A stretch of DNA of 64,000 nt from Rhizobacter sp. Root1221 (GCF_001425785.1 NZ_LMDI01000001.1:124001-188000), one strand, 5' to 3'; shown: positions 22,691 to 31,783, numbered from the stretch's first letter. The notes: generated from the letters alone by a model not told the origin. Numbers and translations: made by a program.

Positions 22691-22790
22691 GCCTTCCCGA
22701 ATTCAGAACGGGAGATCCAGGCGCTGGCGAAGACGCGGCAACGGGCCACCATGGCTGCAGTGCCAACATCAATCGCAAATAGGACTTCCC

Positions 22791-23327
22791 ATGAACATCA
22801 ATCAATTCTTTCAATCCCGTGCCCGCTCGCTGGGCGTCGCCACCGCTTGCGCACTCGCTATCGGTGCGAGCGTCCATACCGGCGTTGCCCAGGCGGCGAG
22901 CGCTAACTCCAATGCAAGTGCCACGGTGGTCGCACCGATCGCCATCTCCAACACTGCGGGCCTGGTCTTCGGCAAGTTCTCCGCCGGCTCGGGCGGAACG
23001 GTCGTGATGAGCACCGCCAGCGTGCGATCCAAGTCGGGCGGCGTCGTCCTCCTGACCGGGACCGCCGGCAGCGCAGCTGCCTTCGACGTGACCGGCGACG
23101 CGGCCGCGACCTACGCGATCACGCTGCCCGGCTCCGCTACCGTGACGCATACCGACACGTTGACGACAATGAGCCTCGGCACCTTCGTCAGCAACCCGTC
23201 GGCAACCGGCACGCTGTCGGGCGGTGGAGCGCAAACCGTCAACGTCGGAGCCACATTGACGGTCGCCAATGCCCAGCTTGCAGGCAGCTATTCCGGCACC
23301 TACTCGGTCAGCGTCGAGTACAACTGA
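22791..23327 (+). CDS. DUF4402 pilin-like secreted protein 1
   Basis: A 178-residue protein with a signal peptide (cleavage near AQAAS) and one DUF4402 domain over nearly its full length: TVVAPIAISNTAGLVFGKFSAG, VRSKSGGVVLLTG, AAAFDVTGDAAATYAITLP, GSYSGTYSVSVEYN. DUF4402 proteins are beta-sandwich fimbrial subunits found with chaperone-usher genes. AGGA 7 bases upstream fixes the start. First gene behind the c-di-GMP riboswitch. Probable major subunit, as it comes first and is the longer of the two. Confidence 0.88.
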   Translation: MNINQFFQSRARSLGVATACALAIGASVHTGVAQAASANSNASATVVAPIAISNTAGLVFGKFSAGSGGTVVMSTASVRSKSGGVVLLTGTAGSAAAFDVTGDAAATYAITLPGSATVTHTDTLTTMSLGTFVSNPSATGTLSGGGAQTVNVGATLTVANAQLAGSYSGTYSVSVEYN

Positions 23328-23425
23328 TCGGGCGGCCCCGTCGACGCCGGCGGGGCCGTTTCGGGCCCTGTGGGAAAGCGCAGCACTGAGTACTATCATG
23401 GCGTTGTCGCATGCATGAGGCGATC

Positions 23426-23896
23426 ATGAAGCAGTCATCATGGACTTGGCGGTGGCCGGCCCTGCTGTTGTCGGTGTGCGTCCCGCTGGCCGCGGCAGCG
23501 CCCATCACGATCAGCAACACCGAACCGCTTGTCTTCGGCAAGTTCGCCGCCGGTACCGGCGGCTCGGTGCTCGTCGGCACCACCGGCGCTCGCAGCGCGA
23601 CCGGCGGCGTCGTTCTGCTGTCCTCCGGCTCCGGCGCGGCGGCACGTTTCAATGTGTCGGGCGACGCCAACCTGACCTACGCGCTCACTTTGCCGGCCAA
23701 CGGCACGGCGAGCCTGTCCAACGGCAGCGGGCAAAGCATGTCGCTCAGCGACTTCACCAGCAACCCGGCATCGGCCGGGCTGCTCGGCGCGCTGGGCCAG
23801 CAGGCCCTGTCGGTGGGAGCACGCCTGAACGTCGGTGCCGGGCAGCCCAGCGGCAGCTACAGCGGCAGTTTCATCGTCTATGTCGACTACAACTGA
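23426..23896 (+). CDS. DUF4402 pilin-like secreted protein 2
   Basis: A 156-residue paralogue of the preceding protein (ITISNTEPLVFGKFAAGTGG, SATGGVVLLSSGS, GSYSGSFIVYVDYN). The ATG at 23426 has GAGG 5 bases upstream; an in-frame ATG 15 bases earlier lacks this. The signal peptide ends at LAAAA. Probably a minor or adaptor subunit of the same fimbria. The ordered pair arose by duplication. Confidence 0.87.
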   Translation: MKQSSWTWRWPALLLSVCVPLAAAAPITISNTEPLVFGKFAAGTGGSVLVGTTGARSATGGVVLLSSGSGAAARFNVSGDANLTYALTLPANGTASLSNGSGQSMSLSDFTSNPASAGLLGALGQQALSVGARLNVGAGQPSGSYSGSFIVYVDYN

Positions 23897-23925
23897 TACG
23901 CTCGCGCCATAACCCCGAAATACCC

Positions 23926-24774
23926 ATGACCGATCACTCGATTCCGTGGCGCTGCGCCCTGCCGGTCCTGGGCTGGTTGATGGCATTGCTGCCGTTCCAT
24001 GCGGCCGCCGCTGATCTGATGCTGCATCCGACGCGCATCGTGTTCGACAAGAACCAACGCGCTGCGCAGGTGGAGCTCGTGAACAGCGGCAGCCGCACGC
24101 TGACCTACCGAATCTCGCTCGTCAACCGCCGGATGAACGAAACCGGTGACTTCTCCGACGCCGCTCCGCCGCTGCCCGGCGAGCAGTTCGCCGTCAAGAT
24201 GCTGCGCTATTCGCCGCGCCAGGTGGTGCTCGCACCGGGAGATTCGCAGACCGTGCGCATTCAGGTGCGCAAGCCGGCCGACCTCGAGCCGGGCGAGTAC
24301 CGGTCCCACTTGCTGTTCGCCGAGGTCGCCGAGACTGCTCCGGCAGCGGGAAACGCCGCTGCGCCGAGCGGCGCCGGCGAAGGCTTGGAGATCAAGCTGA
24401 CGCCGCTGCTGGGCGCATCGATCCCCGTCATCGTGCGGCATGGCCAGACCGCGGCGACCGCCGCGTTGTCCGAACTGAGTGTCGAGGCGGCTGCAGCGGA
24501 TCGGCCGCCGGTCCTTGCCTTCGACCTGCGCCGCGAAGGCAACCGGTCGCTTTACGGCGATCTGGTGGTGACGCTGACGCCGCCCGGCGGCAGCGAACAG
24601 CCGCTGGTTCGCGTCAACGGTGTGGCCGTGTACGTGCCGAATCCGCTGCGGCGCGTGCGCATGGCGCTGCCGCCTTCGGCGGCTGGGGCTGGCGGGACGC
24701 TGCGGGTCGTCTTCCAGGAGCGCCCCGACGACGGCGGCAAGCCGCTCGCCGAAGCGCGGCTGCCGCTGCGCTGA
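23926..24774 (+). CDS. Periplasmic fimbrial chaperone
   Basis: A 282-residue protein with a signal peptide ending near HAAAA, then an immunoglobulin-like chaperone fold: ADLMLHPTRIVFDKNQRAAQ, VELVNSGSRTLTYRISLVNRRM, FAVKMLRYSPRQVVLAPGDSQTVRI and RSHLLFAEV. In chaperone-usher systems this donates a strand to fold subunits and delivers them to the usher. It lies 29 bases after the second subunit gene. Confidence 0.88.
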   Translation: MTDHSIPWRCALPVLGWLMALLPFHAAAADLMLHPTRIVFDKNQRAAQVELVNSGSRTLTYRISLVNRRMNETGDFSDAAPPLPGEQFAVKMLRYSPRQVVLAPGDSQTVRIQVRKPADLEPGEYRSHLLFAEVAETAPAAGNAAAPSGAGEGLEIKLTPLLGASIPVIVRHGQTAATAALSELSVEAAAADRPPVLAFDLRREGNRSLYGDLVVTLTPPGGSEQPLVRVNGVAVYVPNPLRRVRMALPPSAAGAGGTLRVVFQERPDDGGKPLAEARLPLR

Positions 24775-24807
24775 AGGCCCTCGAACGCGGATCCGCGCCA
24801 AGCACGC

Positions 24808-27510
24808 ATGTTCGGAGTGCGCAACGGCGTCCGCCATGCCCTGACGGGCCGCATAGGCAAACGAATCCTGGCGTGCCTGCAGGCTTGCGCGCTGTGCCTC
24901 GCCGCGCCGCTGAATACGGGGTGGGCGCAGTCGGCGCCGTTGCCGGCCGGCGAGGCCGATCTTCTGCTGCTGGAGGTGCGCCTCGACCGGCACGTGCTCA
25001 GCGGCGGCCTCGGCGCTTACCAGTCCGGCCGACACGTGTTGTTGCCGCTCGGCGAACTCTCGCGGCTGTTGACCCTCGCAATCCGCACCGATCCTGAGCG
25101 TGCCCAGGCCAGCGGCTTCGTGCTGGAGGAGCAACGCAGTTTCCATCTGGATGCCGCCAACGCGGTGGTCACGTTCGACGGCGGGCAGAGCTGGTTCGCG
25201 CCGCATCTGGTCCAGGTGCGCGACGACGACATCTATGTGGCAAGCGAGCTGCTGGCCCGCTGGTTGCCGATCGACATCGAGGTCGACTTCTCTGCGCTGG
25301 CGCTCAACGTGCGACCGCGTGAGCCGCTGCCGCTGCAGCGCCGGCTCGAGCGAGAACGCCGCGGCGAGCGAGCCGGACCGGCGCAGCCCGAAATCGAGCG
25401 CGGCTACCCGCGCACAGAGGTGCCGTACCGGCTGTGGGACACGCCGGTGGTCGACCTGACGCTCGGTGCCGACGCGCTGCACAGCCACGGCGACACCAGC
25501 ACGAACGGCCATTTCGCGGCCTTCCTGACCGGCGACTTGCTGGGATTGCAATCGACGGCCTACGTGGCCGGAACGACGCAGCGGCCGACGGCGCAGGACA
25601 TCGCCTCGAACTTCCGCATCACGCTGGGGCGCGACGATCCGGACGCCGGCCTGCTCGGGCCGCTGCGCGCGCGTTCGTTCGCCCTCGGTAGCGTCACCAT
25701 TCCGGCGCTGGCCCACGTCGCCCACACGAGTCCGCTGGGCAACGGGATCAGCGTCAGCAACGCACCGTTGACGCAGTCGCTCAGCTTCGGGCGGCATGCC
25801 TTGCGCGGCGACCTTCCGCCAGGCTGGGATGTCGAGCTGTACGTCAACGAGGCCCTGGTCGGCTACCAGCGGTCCCGTTCGGACGGCCGCTATGCCTTCG
25901 ATGACGTGCCGCTGATCTACGGGCCGAACGATTTTCGGCTGGTGTTCCACGGTCCCCAGGGCCAGACACGCGTCGAGCGACAGACCTTGCTGCGCGAACA
26001 GTCGCTGCCGGCACCCGGCCAGTTCCACTACCGCCTGGCGGCACACGAGGACCGGCGTGACGAGCACCGCGCCATGGCGCAGTTCGACTGGGGGCTGACA
26101 CGCCGGATGTCGATGACCGCGGGGCTAATCAGCCTGCCCCTGGACGGCGTGCAGCGACGCTATGTCAATGCGGGCCTGCGGGCGCAGTGGCAACCGTTCT
26201 TCGTCACCGGCGACGTGGTCCGCTCGGAGTCCGGCTCGCTGGGGGAGGTGGCGCTGCAAACCCAGCTCGCCGGCCTGCGGCTCGGCTTGAGCCGTGCCGG
26301 CTTGACGAAGGGTTTCGCCAGCGAGGAGTACCTGCCGGCCGCCAACGGAATCAGGTGGCGCGACAGTGCGCGGCTCGACTGGGTGGTTCCGGTCCACCCC
26401 GCGCTGAGGCTGCCGGTCACGCTCGAAGCGACGCGCGAGCAGCTTCGCTCGGGTGCACCGAATGTGCAGGCCGCGCTGCGCGTCTCGGGCGCCTGGCACC
26501 GCGTTTTCGTGACGCAGCAGATGCGCTGGCAACGTCAGGACGGGATCGACACGAGCACCGGCGCGACGCAGCTCAGCAGCCGCATCGGCTCGCTCGGGCT
26601 GCGCGGCGGGATCAGCTACGCGCTCACTGGAGGCAGTTCGATCAGCGAGGGGTCGGCGGCGATCGAACAGCGCGTGGCGGAAGGCGCGCTGCTGACCGCG
26701 TCGGTCGCCCGCAGCATGGACTTGGACGAGACCCGCTACAGCGTCGGATTCACGAAAGGACTGGCCGCTTACGGACTGCGCGTCGAGGCCGGCGGGTCCA
26801 GCCGGGGCAATACCAGCCTCGGGGTGCAGCTTCTAGTCGCGATGGCGCGCGAGCCGCGCGAGGGCGTCTGGCGCTTCGACGCGCTGCCGATGGCCGACAC
26901 GGGCGGTGTGTCGGCCCGCGTCTTCCTCGACCGCAACCTCAACGGCGTCGAAGACGAGGGCGATCAGCCGCTGCCGGGTGTCGGCTTCCTCGTGGACGGT
27001 GCTAGGCACCCGGCGCGCACCAATGCACAGGGCACTGCCTACCTGTACCGCCTGCCGACACGGCAGCATGTCGACGTCGCGGTCGACACCACGTCGCTGG
27101 AGGACACCCAGTGGGCGGCCCGGCCGAAGGGCGTGCGTCTGGTGCCACGCCCCGGGAAGGGCCACACGCTCGACTTCGCGGTCATCATCACCGGCGAGAT
27201 CGACGGCACGGTCTTCCGGGTCGACGGCCGGCACAAGCGCGGCACCGGCGGCATCGAGCTGGAACTCCTGGATGCGCAGCGCAGCGTCGTCGCCCGTGCG
27301 ACCACTGCGTCGGACGGGTTCTACATCGTCGAGGCCGTTCCACCGGGCACCTATCGTCTGCGCATTCCGCGGCCGCAACTTCAGGCGCAGGGCCTGATCG
27401 ATACCGGCATTCGCATTGTCACGGTGTCGCCGGAAGGAGACTTCGTCAACGGCGTCGACTTCGATTTGATCGGCGACTGGGAGAGACCGAACGTGCCCGC
27501 TGAGCGCTGA
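24808..27510 (+). CDS. Outer-membrane fimbrial usher
   Basis: A 900-residue usher-like protein with a signal peptide (to about residue 41) and an N-terminal domain reading like the usher periplasmic domain (LLLLEVRLDRHVLSGGLGAY). A long TM-barrel region rich in alternating aromatic and polar residues follows, with the plug-type insert ADLPPGWDVELYVN...YQRSRSDGRYAFDDVPLIYGPNDFRLVFHGPQG. The C-terminal part (VSARVFLDRNLNGVEDEGDQPLPGVGF..., then VFRVDGRHKRGTGGIELELLD) has carboxypeptidase-regulatory-like or SdrD-type folds. It follows the chaperone directly. The start is not fixed by a clear ribosome-binding site. Confidence 0.85.
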   Translation: MFGVRNGVRHALTGRIGKRILACLQACALCLAAPLNTGWAQSAPLPAGEADLLLLEVRLDRHVLSGGLGAYQSGRHVLLPLGELSRLLTLAIRTDPERAQASGFVLEEQRSFHLDAANAVVTFDGGQSWFAPHLVQVRDDDIYVASELLARWLPIDIEVDFSALALNVRPREPLPLQRRLERERRGERAGPAQPEIERGYPRTEVPYRLWDTPVVDLTLGADALHSHGDTSTNGHFAAFLTGDLLGLQSTAYVAGTTQRPTAQDIASNFRITLGRDDPDAGLLGPLRARSFALGSVTIPALAHVAHTSPLGNGISVSNAPLTQSLSFGRHALRGDLPPGWDVELYVNEALVGYQRSRSDGRYAFDDVPLIYGPNDFRLVFHGPQGQTRVERQTLLREQSLPAPGQFHYRLAAHEDRRDEHRAMAQFDWGLTRRMSMTAGLISLPLDGVQRRYVNAGLRAQWQPFFVTGDVVRSESGSLGEVALQTQLAGLRLGLSRAGLTKGFASEEYLPAANGIRWRDSARLDWVVPVHPALRLPVTLEATREQLRSGAPNVQAALRVSGAWHRVFVTQQMRWQRQDGIDTSTGATQLSSRIGSLGLRGGISYALTGGSSISEGSAAIEQRVAEGALLTASVARSMDLDETRYSVGFTKGLAAYGLRVEAGGSSRGNTSLGVQLLVAMAREPREGVWRFDALPMADTGGVSARVFLDRNLNGVEDEGDQPLPGVGFLVDGARHPARTNAQGTAYLYRLPTRQHVDVAVDTTSLEDTQWAARPKGVRLVPRPGKGHTLDFAVIITGEIDGTVFRVDGRHKRGTGGIELELLDAQRSVVARATTASDGFYIVEAVPPGTYRLRIPRPQLQAQGLIDTGIRIVTVSPEGDFVNGVDFDLIGDWERPNVPAER

Positions 27511-27804
27511 GCACATTTCCCATCCGACCGATAAGCAATTCCCCTTAGCGCCGCCGTTTCGTACTCCGCATCCATCGCAGGTTCTTTTGCTCGTATGGCC
27601 GAGTTTGATTTCTCCAGCCCATTCATCATCGGCTTCGACTCCTCGTCTTCCCGATGCGAGCCGTCGGCTGATACCGCCGCCGACGGTCAAGTTGGAGATC
27701 TCCCGATTCCCGTGCAAGGAGCGATCAGGTGGGAACGGCCCAGACTCGCGGGGGAGGGCGTTGGTCGAGCCGCGACTTGCGTTCACGGAGCGAGAGATCG
27801 CTTC

Positions 27805-27965
27805 GGGTCAGGCGCTGCCTTTGACACCATCCTCTCGAATGCGCTCAGCCTTGGCAATCAAGCGGCTCACGCGAGAGACGGAAAGGTTGGTCTCCAAGGC
27901 CTACTGGCTCATGCCGAGCCGGCTCTCGGTGTAGGCCCGCAGCAGCGCGTCCTCAACGGAGCTGC
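27805..27965 (-). pseudogene. Remnant of a helix-turn-helix (possibly Y1-transposase) C-terminus
   Basis: The minus-strand frame reads SSSVEDALLRAYTESRLGMSQ, then a TAG stop, then ALETNLSVSRVSRLIAKAER. The LSVSRVSRLIAKAE helix resembles the C-terminal HTH of REP-associated (IS200-like) transposases in Burkholderiales. The rest of the gene is missing. The in-frame stop and lack of a start make it non-functional. Confidence 0.4.
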
Positions 27966-28195
27966 TTGTGGTGAGCCGCTGGCGAAGGATCGTTGGAGCT
28001 CCGCGTTGTGGTGTCGGGATCTCCTTGGGCCCACACCGTGCGCTGCGGCCACCAGGTCTGCGTAGAGCCGCGCGGCCTGGTGTGTGGTCTGCGAGGGTCC
28101 CTGCGTCCCTGCACAACAAATTTGACGCCCAAGGCGGACCTCGGCCCATCGAATTGCCTGCTCACGCTCACGCTCAGGCGCTGCGCGGTACTTTC

Positions 28196-28327
28196 AACGC
28201 AGGCAGCTACGTTGCGGTGTCCGCGCCGGTCCCGGAGCCGGAGACGTGGCTCTTGTTGCTGGCCGGTGCGGGCATCGTGGGCTTCACCGCGCGCAAGCGG
28301 CAGCAACCGGCATTCGGCCGTTCGTGA
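28196..28327 (+). pseudogene. Stranded PEP-CTERM tail (duplicate of the next gene's 3' end)
   Basis: The plus-strand reading YVAVSAPVPEPETWLLLLAG is almost the same as the C-terminus of the protein at 28659-29558, and at DNA level the 95 bases are about 85% identical. No upstream coding frame belongs to it. It is a partial duplication, or the surviving end of a deleted paralogue. Confidence 0.8.
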
Positions 28328-28658
28328 ATCGCGTGTGCCCTCCGAGATGCACCTGCACGCAGGTCATCTTGCGAGGACCCGTAGCGCACCCGCCAACTCA
28401 CCGATGGCTCGACCGCCAGCCGCTCGACGCTGGCGGTCTGCATCGCCATCACAGTCACGCATGCGAGCACCGGTCGCTGCCGCGCGCGCAGGCCGCGCGT
28501 GCCGCTGTCATCGTCAACTTCAATGAGATTCGGCCGCATGCGCTGCGCCTGAAGGGTGACCCCGCGAATGGGGTGCGACAAAACGATACCCCATGCCTAC
28601 TATTTCGCTGGATCTTAGGCACAAGGGCCGCAAAGCACGGCCCCAAGGGAGAGTCATC

Positions 28659-29558
28659 TTGAACAAGCTTACGCAAATTGCGCTGGCCTCGGTGGTCTGC
28701 TGCTTCACGAGCCTGGCCCAGGCCGACACGACCTACTCGGCGAGCTTCGCGTTGCAAGGTTGGCTACCGGCGCTGCGGACGGGCAGCCCTGAATGGGACG
28801 GACCTCACTCGCTGCCAGGGGAATGGCGGGACGGCGGCCAGGGCTATGCCACCGTCAACGCTCGCGACCTGCTGTCGACCACAATCAACCAGACCACTGG
28901 GGAACTGGAAAAAGCTTGGGGGCTGCCGAATCATGCATTCATGCACCACGCTGGCGGCCCAGCGCTCACGATGGGTGACAACGAAGCACACATCGCCGGG
29001 GGCACCACGAATGAACGGTCGCACACCTCCGCCAACGCGTCGGTCGGCCAGACGGCACTGAACGCCGGGGTCACGCTGACCGACCGGTACGCAGAAGCGG
29101 AAGCGCGTGCCACCTGGTCGCGAAGCTTCTCACTTGACGCCCATTCGTCCTTCACGTTCAGCGGCCTGGCCACGGTGGCCATCAACGGTGATTCGAATCC
29201 CCCGGCCTTGGCCACTACCTTCAACAGCGATGATTTTTCGTTCGCATCGCTGACGCTGGGCGATCTGAGCAATCTGTTCGGCCGCGTAAGTACCACGATT
29301 GCCGCCGAAATCTGGAACATCGGGGGCCTGAGCAACATCTTCAGCTACAGCGTGGGCCCCGGGGGCCTGCTGGCCCTGACGATGACCAACAACAGCGACT
29401 CGGTGCTGTACGGCGGCCTCTCTGCGAGCAGCTACGTCGCGGTGTCCGCACCGATACCGGAACCGGAGACGTGGCTGTTGCTACTCGCCGGTGCGGGCAC
29501 CATAGGCTTCACTGCGCGCAAGCACCAACGGGCAGTGGCCCTCCCCGCGGCCGCCTGA
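28659..29558 (+). CDS. PEP-CTERM sorting-domain protein
   Basis: A 299-residue secreted protein. The start is set at a TTG (28659) because GGGAGAG lies 5-6 bases upstream and the residues that follow (LNKLTQIALASVVCCFTSLAQA) form a signal peptide; an in-frame ATG 66 bases earlier lacks these features. The body is Ser/Thr/Ala-rich and beta-like, and residues 266-295 are the PEP-CTERM signal (PEPETWLLLLAGAGTIGFTARK). Such proteins are cut by exosortase and delivered to the exopolysaccharide-rich surface. No exosortase gene is nearby, so it must be elsewhere in the genome. Confidence 0.88.
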   Translation: MNKLTQIALASVVCCFTSLAQADTTYSASFALQGWLPALRTGSPEWDGPHSLPGEWRDGGQGYATVNARDLLSTTINQTTGELEKAWGLPNHAFMHHAGGPALTMGDNEAHIAGGTTNERSHTSANASVGQTALNAGVTLTDRYAEAEARATWSRSFSLDAHSSFTFSGLATVAINGDSNPPALATTFNSDDFSFASLTLGDLSNLFGRVSTTIAAEIWNIGGLSNIFSYSVGPGGLLALTMTNNSDSVLYGGLSASSYVAVSAPIPEPETWLLLLAGAGTIGFTARKHQRAVALPAAA

Positions 29559-29762
29559 CCCGCACGTTGGCGGCATCCCGGCGGGCTGTTCGCCCTCGCC
29601 GCGACCGTTCGTGAGTACCAGTGCAACTTGTTCTCACTGAGACCGATCCCAGCCGATGAATTTCAACGGATTGCTGTCCGTCAGCAGAAGCACGGCCGTT
29701 GGCATTCGGTTCGCGCTTGTCCTCCGCCCGCCCGGCAGGAACTCAATGGGCTCCCCGCTCAG

Positions 29763-29853
29763 CGGCTCACCTCGCACAGCGCCGCCCATGGCACGACTTC
29801 TTCCATCGGCGCCAGGAACGTATCGCGCCTTTTCGGCTTGCTCGCGGTACTGC
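29763..29853 (-). mobile_element. IS5-family transposase fragment (inverted)
   Basis: About 90 bases read on the minus strand as RRDTFLAPMEEVVPWAALCE, matching RRDTFLATMEEIVPWAALCE of the element at 51548. It is a fragment with no ends visible. Confidence 0.8.
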
Positions 29854-30040
29854 TCTCCGGCGGCAGCATTCGCGCTACCGCCCGGCCCTTGAATGCCTGT
29901 CTGTATCGAGCCAACTCGTTGTCTCTGCCCCCCGGGTTCATGGTTCTATCGGGGCGACAAGTATTGTGACGCGGGGGTGGTGCCGCCGGCACCACGCTCG
30001 TAGCAGTCGAACTCAGCCTCTACGCGAACGGATCGATTTA

Positions 30041-30172
30041 GGGCAACGCCGAACAAGTTCAGATGTGGCGCGGGGTTTGCCTGCGCCGCAGCAGCAGATG
30101 CAGGCAGATGAACATGAAGCAGCAGACCCTCGCGATGGCGGCCGATCAAGCTCGAGGACATGAGCATCACCG
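30041..30172 (+). mobile_element. IS5-family left-end fragment
   Basis: Starting with GGGCAACGCCGAACAAGTTC, 130 bases are about 90% identical to the left end of the element at 51548. They include its terminal GGGCAACG and the first codons of the transposase (MKQQTLAMAADQA). The sequence diverges after the AAGCTC following these codons. Confidence 0.85.
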
Positions 30173-30707
30173 GAGGTGGCGTCGCGTGAGATTGGAGTCG
30201 GCGTGGACACGCTGGAGCGGTGGCGCTCGGAGTCGTCGTCCAAGCCGGCGAAGGAGCGGATCTGCGAAGCTTGTGCACGTGCCAGGTTCTCCGACCACGC
30301 CGGGTCATCCGGGAGTCTCAACCTCCCACCTCCTCTTGGGCGAGTCGGGTGCGTCCGGACGCAGCGTGGGCTCCGTAGGGCATCAGGCACGACGCAGACA
30401 GCGGATCATGGGAGGCGCACGTGATCGAAACGTCGATATCCCCTCGCGTAGCCTCGACGCCCATGAGTGCGCATTGACCAGGCGCTCTCGGCGTTGATTG
30501 ACTTGGCCGTCGTTCAGCGCGTCGCCCTGGTGACCCCTCGCAGCCGACATCTACGACGGCAACTGAACGGATCACCGCACTGGCCTGTACCTCCGTGAGC
30601 AGATGGTCCGCCTCACCCGCACCGGCACCCGTTCCTTGCGCCACTGCGCTCGCGCTCGATGTGCGAAGTCCGCCCCACACTGAAAGCGCTCAGTCTCTCG
30701 TGAATTC

Positions 30708-30748
30708 AGGCACGATCATTGATTGTGCCTAATGTGACATACGTGCCT
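30708..30748. promoter_or_regulatory. Operator-like GTGCCT repeats before the HTH-REC gene
   Basis: AGGCAC (30708-30713) and GTGCCT (30725-30730) form an inverted repeat with an 11-base spacer, and a third GTGCCT lies at 30743-30748. A TATGAT -10-like hexamer (30748-30753) follows, 30 bases before the ATG. The arrangement suggests repression or activation by a dimeric HTH protein, perhaps the gene's own product. Confidence 0.5.
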
Positions 30749-30782
30749 ATGATGTCAACTGAAAAACCTGAAATGCAACCCA

Positions 30783-31388
30783 ATGACCGAGACCTTCACA
30801 ACCCGCGAAGCCGCACGAAGGTGCGGGGTCAACTTTCGCACCGTCATTCGCTGGGCAGAGCGAGGTGAACTGCAGGCCTATCGGCTGCCGGGTCGCGGTG
30901 ACTACCGGGTGCCCGTAGAGGAACTTCGCAGGTTCATGCGAGAACACGGCATACCGGAACCCGATGAGATGCCGGGCAGCCCGAAGAGAGTTCTGGTGGT
31001 CGACGATGAGCCGGCGGTGGCACGGACGATCAAGCGCGTGCTCGCCCGCGCGGGGTTCGAGACGGCGATTGCCGGCGACGGTCTCCTCGCGGGCTCGCTC
31101 CTGCATACGTTCAAGCCGCACCTGATGACGCTGGACCTTCGCATGCCGGGCATTGATGGCCTCGGTGTGTTGCGATTCCTGCGCGAGACACCTCTTCCCA
31201 CTCCCTTGAAGGTTCTTGTCGTCTCTGGTGATAGCGAAGAGCACGTCAAGCAGGCGTTGGCGCTTGGGGCCCACGGTGCCCTTTGCAAGCCTTTCGACAA
31301 CGAAGAGTTGCTGGCCGCAGCGCGCGAACTGCTGGGTGAAGCCAAGGCGCCGACGGGCGCAACGCGCCCGCGAGCGAGTTCCGGATAA
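30783..31388 (+). CDS. Excisionase-type HTH and receiver-domain regulator
   Basis: A 201-residue protein. Residues 1-58 are a MerR/excisionase-type winged HTH (FTTREAARRCGVNFRTVIRWAERGELQAYRLPGRGDYRVPVEELRRFM). Residues 68-190 are a receiver domain with D74/D75, phosphoacceptor D118 (LMTLDLRMPG), Ser/Thr (VVSGDS) and Lys (LCKPFDN). The HTH-REC order matches a known group of small regulators often paired with hybrid kinases, here the kinase starting at 31784. The upstream GTGCCT repeats are a candidate target. Confidence 0.85.
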   Translation: MTETFTTREAARRCGVNFRTVIRWAERGELQAYRLPGRGDYRVPVEELRRFMREHGIPEPDEMPGSPKRVLVVDDEPAVARTIKRVLARAGFETAIAGDGLLAGSLLHTFKPHLMTLDLRMPGIDGLGVLRFLRETPLPTPLKVLVVSGDSEEHVKQALALGAHGALCKPFDNEELLAAARELLGEAKAPTGATRPRASSG

Positions 31389-31783
31389 GACCTGCATTCA
31401 AGGCAAGCAATAACAGCTACGCGCGTAGTACAGCGCCAAGTTGACAGTGGCGATCGGCTGACGCCGTGCTCCGATTTCAGCCACGCATCCCCTTTTTGAA
31501 AGATCCATCACATGAAGTTCACTACACGAGATCTTGGTGGGCAGTGCAGGCGCCCGAAACCTTCGCCAGCGAAGAGCTGCTGGACGCAGTCGCACAGATC
31601 TCGGGCGAGGGTCCGAGATGCGGACGAATTGACAAAAATGGAGCGTTGAAATGACTGCCGGGCCAATGGAAGTCGAACTTGCGCGCGACTTCGCTTCGAA
31701 CCGCCGGGCCGTCATTCCAGCACTCCCACCGGCGCTCAGCCTGAGGCTGAGCCGATTCATTCTGGATTCAATCGAGGCAGAAA
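31389..31783 (+). other. Region upstream of the CHASE kinase, with possible small ORFs
   Basis: 395 bases. A possible promoter, TTGACA at 31441-31446 with TTTCAG/GATTTC-type weak -10 choices, precedes a frame ending at 31654 (VQAPETFASEELLDAVAQIS) that has only a GTG start (31466) without a good ribosome-binding site. Its stop overlaps the ATG of the small ORF at 31651. The first small frame may be a leader peptide or chance. Confidence 0.35.

Larger units (their letters stand above)
27511..28658. other. Non-coding region with gene remnants
   Basis: 1.1 kb without an intact gene. It holds a minus-strand HTH-transposase remnant and a stranded PEP-CTERM tail (separate entries). Base composition is less GC-rich in the first 100 bases. 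Nothing else was recognised. Confidence 0.5.
29559..30782. other. Insertion-sequence graveyard
   Basis: 1.2 kb without an intact gene. It contains two pieces of the IS5-family element found whole-length at 51548, in opposite orientations, and a short plus-strand remnant (REIGVGVDTLERWRSE, about 30183-30230) resembling an IS transposase OrfA. The rest shows nothing recognisable until the operator-like repeats before 30783. Confidence 0.6.

Noticed and set aside
23887-26067. A 726-codon open frame antisense to the usher gene
   Set aside because: It is a GC-rich shadow frame rich in Arg, Ala and Gln with no domain, while the plus strand encodes a recognisable usher.
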